This document shows, in pieces, positions 6,604 to 9,769 of a DNA stretch of 9,769 nucleotides. Each line of letters opens with the position of its first letter. The stretch's first letter is position 1. A model generated the notes under the pieces. That model ran no database searches. It was not told the DNA's origin and was given only the letters and a program-made list of their open reading frames with translations. Location: contig CANCFZ010000080.1 in the NCBI GenBank assembly GCA_947377425.1, positions 1 to 9,769 of the forward strand, in the 5' to 3' direction. The stretch comes from Flavobacteriaceae bacterium. GTDB taxonomy: Bacteria > Bacteroidota > Bacteroidia > Flavobacteriales > Flavobacteriaceae. The translations under genes and the position numbers were made by a program.

Positions 6604-7260
6604 ATGAAGAAGAATCTTGTGTTGTTCGTATTGTTTATACTTCCTATCGTTGCCTATCTTTTTTTTGCCTCTGGTATCAACAGCTTTGCTAAGCTTCCAA
6701 CCATAACCAAAAACATTCCAGAACTAAATTCATGGAAAACATTAGACGATAAACCAGTTGCGCTAACTGGAAAAATTACTATTCTTGGTTTTATTGGTCA
6801 AGATGTTTTAAAACACAAAGGAAATTTCTTTAATCTTTATGAAAAAATATTTGATAGAAACAAAAATTTTAAAGATTTTCAAATGGTTATGATTATGCCA
6901 GATGGAACTCAAAATCAAGTTAAAGAACTTCAAAAAGATTTATTGAAATTAGGAACTCAAGCGGGTTGGAATTTTGCTTTCGGCACACCGGAACAAATTA
7001 ATGCTTTTTATAATAAATTAGGTTTAGTAGGAAAATTAGATGCTAAACTAGGAACGCCAAATGTCTTTATTATTGATAAAAAGCGAAATTTAAGAGGAAG
7101 AAAAGGACACGATAAAAAAGGAAAATCAGAATATAAAGAAGGCTATAACACTATTTTTGTTTCAGAACTTTATAACGAAATGACCGATGATGTAAAAATC
7201 ATTTTGGCAGAATACCGTTTAGCATTAAAGAAAAATCATAACGCAACTAGACAAATTTAA
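6604..7260 (+). CDS. Membrane-anchored SCO-like protein lacking all cysteines
   Basis: A 218-residue protein with one N-terminal membrane anchor (about 4-23) and a periplasmic thioredoxin-like domain. It resembles its downstream SCO neighbour: G-W-N-F-A-F-G...N-K-L-G at 121-140 aligns with N-W-H-F-L-T-G...N-K-G-F of the SCO protein, and T-P-N-V-F-I-I-D-K-K-R at 151-161 matches the SCO strand L-F-A-L-I-D-K-Q-G. The SCO copper site is missing. Where F-F-F-S-T-C-P-S-I-C-P would sit, this protein has G-F-I-G-Q-D-V-L-K-H-K (62-72), the histidine after N-F-E is absent, and the whole protein contains no cysteine. The C-terminus is lysine-rich. It is therefore unlikely to bind copper or do thiol chemistry in the SCO way, and may be a scaffold or partner in oxidase assembly. 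The next gene starts 4 bases after its stop. I know of no defined function for this family. Confidence 0.75.
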   Translation: MKKNLVLFVLFILPIVAYLFFASGINSFAKLPTITKNIPELNSWKTLDDKPVALTGKITILGFIGQDVLKHKGNFFNLYEKIFDRNKNFKDFQMVMIMPDGTQNQVKELQKDLLKLGTQAGWNFAFGTPEQINAFYNKLGLVGKLDAKLGTPNVFIIDKKRNLRGRKGHDKKGKSEYKEGYNTIFVSELYNEMTDDVKIILAEYRLALKKNHNATRQI

Positions 7261-7264
7261 ATAG

Positions 7265-7945
7265 ATGAAAAATAAATCATACATAGGGATTTCATTCATA
7301 ATTTTAATTTTCGGAATAATTTTCATTCCTAAAATTGTGGATAGAATTAAAAATGGTTCTGTAGTTCAAAACGACAGAATGAGCCTTTCAAGTGAAATTG
7401 TAAAAGAGGAAGAATTACAAAAAGTAGGACCAGCTCCAAAATTTGAATTGACAGATCAAAACAACACCAAAATTTCCAATAAAGAGTATAAAGGAAAAGT
7501 ATATGTTTTAGAATTTTTCTTTTCTACATGTCCATCAATTTGTCCTCGAATGAACAAAAACATGGTTGCCATCCAAGAGGAGTTTTCAAAAGAGAAAGAT
7601 TTCGGAATTGCATCCATAAGTATCAATCCAGAAAATGATACGCCAAAAGTTTTGAAAGAACATGCCAAGAAACTTGAAGTAACTTCAGCAAATTGGCATT
7701 TTTTAACGGGCGATAAAGACTATATCTTTGAATTAGCCAATAAAGGTTTTAATCTATATGTTGGAGAGAATAATAAAACTTTGGGTAACTTTGAACATTC
7801 TGGACTTTTTGCGCTTATTGACAAACAAGGAAATATAAGATGCAGAAAAGATAGCCAAGGTAATCCAATATTGTATTATGACGGATTAGAAAAAAAAGGC
7901 GTTGACGCAATTAAAGACGATATTAAAATACTTTTAAAAGAATAA
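7265..7945 (+). CDS. SCO1/SenC family copper chaperone for cytochrome oxidase
   Basis: A 226-residue protein with an N-terminal membrane anchor (about 6-22) and a periplasmic thioredoxin-fold domain. The copper-binding set is complete: C89-P-S-I-C93 in F-F-F-S-T-C-P-S-I-C-P and H178 in N-F-E-H-S-G. The family segment N-P-E-N-D-T-P at 121-127 is also present. SCO proteins deliver copper to, or reduce, the CuA site of oxidase subunit II, which is not encoded here. The ATG at 7265 lies 4 bases after the Cys-less paralogue, and the stop is 2 bases before the DUF420 gene, so all are co-transcribed. An extra cysteine C193 follows the active domain (I-R-C-R). A minus-strand reading frame across 7456-7668 is only a shadow. 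Confidence 0.93.
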   Translation: MKNKSYIGISFIILIFGIIFIPKIVDRIKNGSVVQNDRMSLSSEIVKEEELQKVGPAPKFELTDQNNTKISNKEYKGKVYVLEFFFSTCPSICPRMNKNMVAIQEEFSKEKDFGIASISINPENDTPKVLKEHAKKLEVTSANWHFLTGDKDYIFELANKGFNLYVGENNKTLGNFEHSGLFALIDKQGNIRCRKDSQGNPILYYDGLEKKGVDAIKDDIKILLKE

Positions 7946-7947
7946 TC

Positions 7948-8493
7948 ATGGAAGATAATAAAGCAATTGAAAGAAAATTTAAAACACCAATCATAATCGT
8001 TTCAATAGTTATACCGGTTGCTGTTGCCTTACTTTTTAGCGTTAGGTTAAAAGATTTTGGAATAAATGTTGAACCACTTTCATTTCTTCCTCCAATTTAT
8101 GCAGCTATAAATGGATTAACAGCAATATTGTTGGTTTTAGCAGTCAGAGCTATCAAAAACGGAAATCGTGTTTTACATGAAAAACTAATGACATCAGCAA
8201 TTGGTTGTTCAGTAGTTTTTTTGTTAATGTATGTAGCTTATCACATGACAGCTGAACCGACTAAATTTGGCGGAGAAGGAATTATAAGATATGTTTACTT
8301 CTTCTTATTGATTACGCATATTGCTTTATCAATCATAATCATTCCTTTAGTTTTGTTTACTTATGTTAGAGCTTTATCTTCTCAATTTGACAGACATAAA
8401 AAATTAGCTCGAATTACATTTCCATTATGGTTATACGTTGCAGTAACGGGTGTTATTGTTTACTTAATGATTGCGCCTTATTATGTTAATTAA
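7948..8493 (+). CDS. DUF420 (CtaM/YozB-like) membrane protein
   Basis: A 181-residue protein with five predicted membrane helices (about 13-31, 46-67, 84-99, 113-140 and 156-175). It has the DUF420 pattern of histidines at helix ends: H77 in L-H-E-K-L-M, H99 in A-Y-H-M, H124 in I-T-H-I, and H150 in D-R-H-K-K-L-A-R-I-T-F-P-L-W. In Firmicutes the DUF420 protein CtaM/YozB is needed for activity of heme A-containing oxidases, and the conserved histidines suggest heme or metal binding. Its place directly after SCO, 2 bases from its stop, fits a maturation role for the oxidase. The role in Bacteroidota is inferred. A few family members are annotated only as hypothetical proteins. Confidence 0.88.
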   Translation: MEDNKAIERKFKTPIIIVSIVIPVAVALLFSVRLKDFGINVEPLSFLPPIYAAINGLTAILLVLAVRAIKNGNRVLHEKLMTSAIGCSVVFLLMYVAYHMTAEPTKFGGEGIIRYVYFFLLITHIALSIIIIPLVLFTYVRALSSQFDRHKKLARITFPLWLYVAVTGVIVYLMIAPYYVN

Positions 8494-8749
8494 ACCTGGA
8501 AGTTGGAAGTTGGAAGTTGGAAGAAGTGTATTCTTTTCTAAAGGAATTTTGTTTCTTATTTTTTTTATTTTTTCTCTGCAAACAAATGCCCAATGCGCCA
8601 TGTGTCGCGCCTCATTAGAAAGCGAAGGAAACACAATGAAAGCCGAAGCAGTAAACGACGGAATAGTATATTTGATGGTAATTCCTTATATTCTAGTAGT
8701 AATTGTTGGTGTGGTGGTTTATAGAATGTACAAAAAGAAGAAAGCGTAA
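8483..8749 (+). CDS. Small exported CxxC membrane protein, start uncertain
   Basis: A protein of about 80-90 residues. From the ATG at 8483 it has 88: a hydrophobic signal-like segment (about 20-33) ending N-A-Q, a C38-A-M-C41 motif followed by R-A-S-L-E, a membrane helix at 61-82, and a lysine-rich end. The CxxC lacks the histidine of a c-type heme site, so it may bind a metal or do thiol exchange on the periplasmic side. I do not recognise a named family. The start is doubtful: 8483 overlaps the DUF420 gene by 11 bases and reads through a 7-bp tandem repeat, giving an odd N-terminus. An in-frame TTG at 8510, within the repeat, gives a more normal signal peptide, and a TTG at 8471 also exists. 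Its position as the last gene of the operon suggests a part in oxidase assembly. It abuts a convergent gene. Confidence 0.65.
   Translation: MLIKPGSWKLEVGRSVFFSKGILFLIFFIFSLQTNAQCAMCRASLESEGNTMKAEAVNDGIVYLMVIPYILVVIVGVVVYRMYKKKKA
8498..8523 (+). repeat. Heptanucleotide tandem repeat GGAAGTT x 3.7
   Basis: Three full GGAAGTT units and a further GGAAG occupy 8498-8523, just after the DUF420 stop codon and inside the 5' end of the CxxC protein frame. Seven is not a multiple of three, so gain or loss of one unit would shift the frame of anything begun upstream at 8483 but not of a start downstream. Similar GGAAGTT-type repeats are, from memory, common between genes in flavobacteria. Confidence 0.9.
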
Positions 8750-9769
8750 TTATTCCATTCCATCAATCTTCACATTCATCTTTCCAATAGTAGTAATAAA
8801 AGCAATAATAGCATTATTAGTCAATTCCACTTTTTCAAATTCAAAATCATTCATCGTTCCATTTATAAAAACACCTTTCATAGGCGAATAATTATTCAAA
8901 TAAGGCAGCAAACTTTTCTTTCCTTCATCCAAATTTTCTTTAATAGAATAACGACAACTTTCTTGAATTTTTTTCAGAATCACACCTTGCAAAAGCCAGT
9001 TAGCTGTTTTGGTTAAAAGTCCTTTGGTGTTCAAAACATAATCCATTTGCTCAAAATAAATTTCTTTGGTAATGGTATTATAATTCGGAATGCCACTCAA
9101 GTAAATACTTCCGTTAATGCTTCCAGTCATATCGAGTTCAATAATCATCTTGCCGTCTTTTGCCCATAAATCTACTTTTTGAACCACAATTTTTCTACTT
9201 CCAGAGGTAAATTCTTTTCCTTGAAAGTTTTTAGTAATAATTCGCGAAGCACTTTCATAAGTAGAAATTGCAGCAACAGTAGCAGTAGTTTTATCTGGAA
9301 CTTTGGTTACGGGTTTAAATGAGATAGCATTTTTGTCAAATGTGGTTTTAGGTTGTTCGCCAACCATAGTCTGCATGGTGCATTTCAATCCCAAATCCAT
9401 GCTTATTTTACTTTTTTGGATTACAGCATCCGTTACATAAACTTCAATTGGATTCATTTTAAACCAAGCTTCATATTGTGGACTAGTTTCAAATGGCGTA
9501 CTCATAGTTTGCAAAACATTCAAAACATAAGGTTTGAAATTGCATGATTTTTCTATAGCAGCATCAATTTTTTTAGCCATTTTAGATTTAAAAATTGACA
9601 AAGTTGGATTTATTATGTAAGTTATTGGAACTTTCTTTCCAGCAACCAATATTGTCGGACTTTCACTCCAATTAAAACTTTCAATTACCGAAGTCGTGTT
9701 CATTTTCCAATTAGACAATTTCACATCGCTTAATAAAGTGATAGTTCCATTTAATTCAATTTCACGAGT
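8750..9769 (-). CDS. DUF4403 family protein, 5' end outside window
   Basis: The minus-strand frame is open from the right edge of the window to a TAA at 8750-8752, giving 339 residues of a longer protein. The nominal GTG at 9724 is not its start: codons continue to 9769 (reading ...I-E-L-N-G-T-I-T-L-L-S-D). The sequence resembles DUF4403 proteins: an N-terminal part with I-T-Y-I-I-N-P-T-L and a P-Y-E-A-W-F-like segment (here Q-Y-E-A-W-F), then repeated amphipathic strands such as L-D-M-T-G-S-I-N-G-S-I-Y-L-S-G-I-P, and a final F-I-N-G-T-M-N-D-F-E. Such proteins are exported, probably lipid-anchored or surface lipid-binding, but their role is unknown. The signal sequence would be beyond the edge. 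Its stop is directly adjacent to that of the convergent CxxC gene, with no terminator between them. Confidence 0.75.
   Translation of the reverse strand, partial: TREIELNGTITLLSDVKLSNWKMNTTSVIESFNWSESPTILVAGKKVPITYIINPTLSIFKSKMAKKIDAAIEKSCNFKPYVLNVLQTMSTPFETSPQYEAWFKMNPIEVYVTDAVIQKSKISMDLGLKCTMQTMVGEQPKTTFDKNAISFKPVTKVPDKTTATVAAISTYESASRIITKNFQGKEFTSGSRKIVVQKVDLWAKDGKMIIELDMTGSINGSIYLSGIPNYNTITKEIYFEQMDYVLNTKGLLTKTANWLLQGVILKKIQESCRYSIKENLDEGKKSLLPYLNNYSPMKGVFINGTMNDFEFEKVELTNNAIIAFITTIGKMNVKIDGME

Noticed and set aside
7456..7668. 70-codon minus-strand reading frame inside the SCO gene
   Set aside because: Shadow of the plus-strand gene, covering its copper-binding region.
8703..8891. 62-codon plus-strand frame across the end of the CxxC gene
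   Set aside because: It overlaps two better supported genes in other frames and has no recognisable start context.
9353..9547. 64-codon plus-strand frame opposite the DUF4403 gene
   Set aside because: Shadow frame with no support.
9722..9724. GTG as start of the DUF4403 gene
   Set aside because: The frame continues open to the window edge with family-like sequence, so the true start is outside.

Overview
The window looks like chromosomal DNA of a Flavobacteriaceae bacterium, most likely a Flavobacterium. The evidence is the low GC content, the lack of Shine-Dalgarno sequences, Bacteroidota-type promoters of the TTTG-N(17-23)-TAnnTTTG kind (best example at 3535-3566), and gene content such as a RemB-like gliding protein, duplicated cytochrome oxidase subunit III genes and a DUF4403 protein. 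I see no CRISPR array, tRNA, rRNA, transposase or phage gene. This is core metabolism and respiration with some poorly described parts, not an obvious mobile island.

Left part (1-3507). The last codons of a probable gcvH (glycine cleavage H protein) overlap the GTG start of a small VanZ-like membrane protein, which ends inside a strong hairpin terminator (391-425). About 220 bp without a gene follow, carrying a curious minus-strand coding-like remnant. Next come deoC (deoxyribose-phosphate aldolase) and, 15 bp later, a RemB-like outer-membrane protein with a TonB-C-like N-terminal domain and a Wzi-like barrel.

Middle (3535-6574). A good promoter starts the cytochrome oxidase block: cyoE/ctaB (heme O synthase, TTG start at 3592), a short subunit III, a long subunit III with a roughly 130-residue insertion, and subunit IV, closed by a perfect terminator hairpin (6545-6574). 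Subunits I and II are not in the window, so the catalytic core must be encoded elsewhere.

Right part (6574-8749). A second, tightly packed set of oxidase-assembly genes follows: a cysteine-free SCO-like membrane protein, a canonical SCO1/SenC copper chaperone, a DUF420 (CtaM/YozB-like) membrane protein, and a small CxxC membrane protein whose 5' end carries a 7-bp tandem repeat. Together the two blocks would make heme O for the oxidase, supply accessory subunits III and IV, and deliver copper and assist maturation. A convergent DUF4403 gene on the minus strand abuts the last gene stop-to-stop and runs off the right edge.

The most interesting points are the Cys-less SCO paralogue paired with a normal SCO, the unstudied CxxC protein with its frame-relevant heptamer repeat, the large soluble insertion in one subunit III, and the RemB domain fusion.
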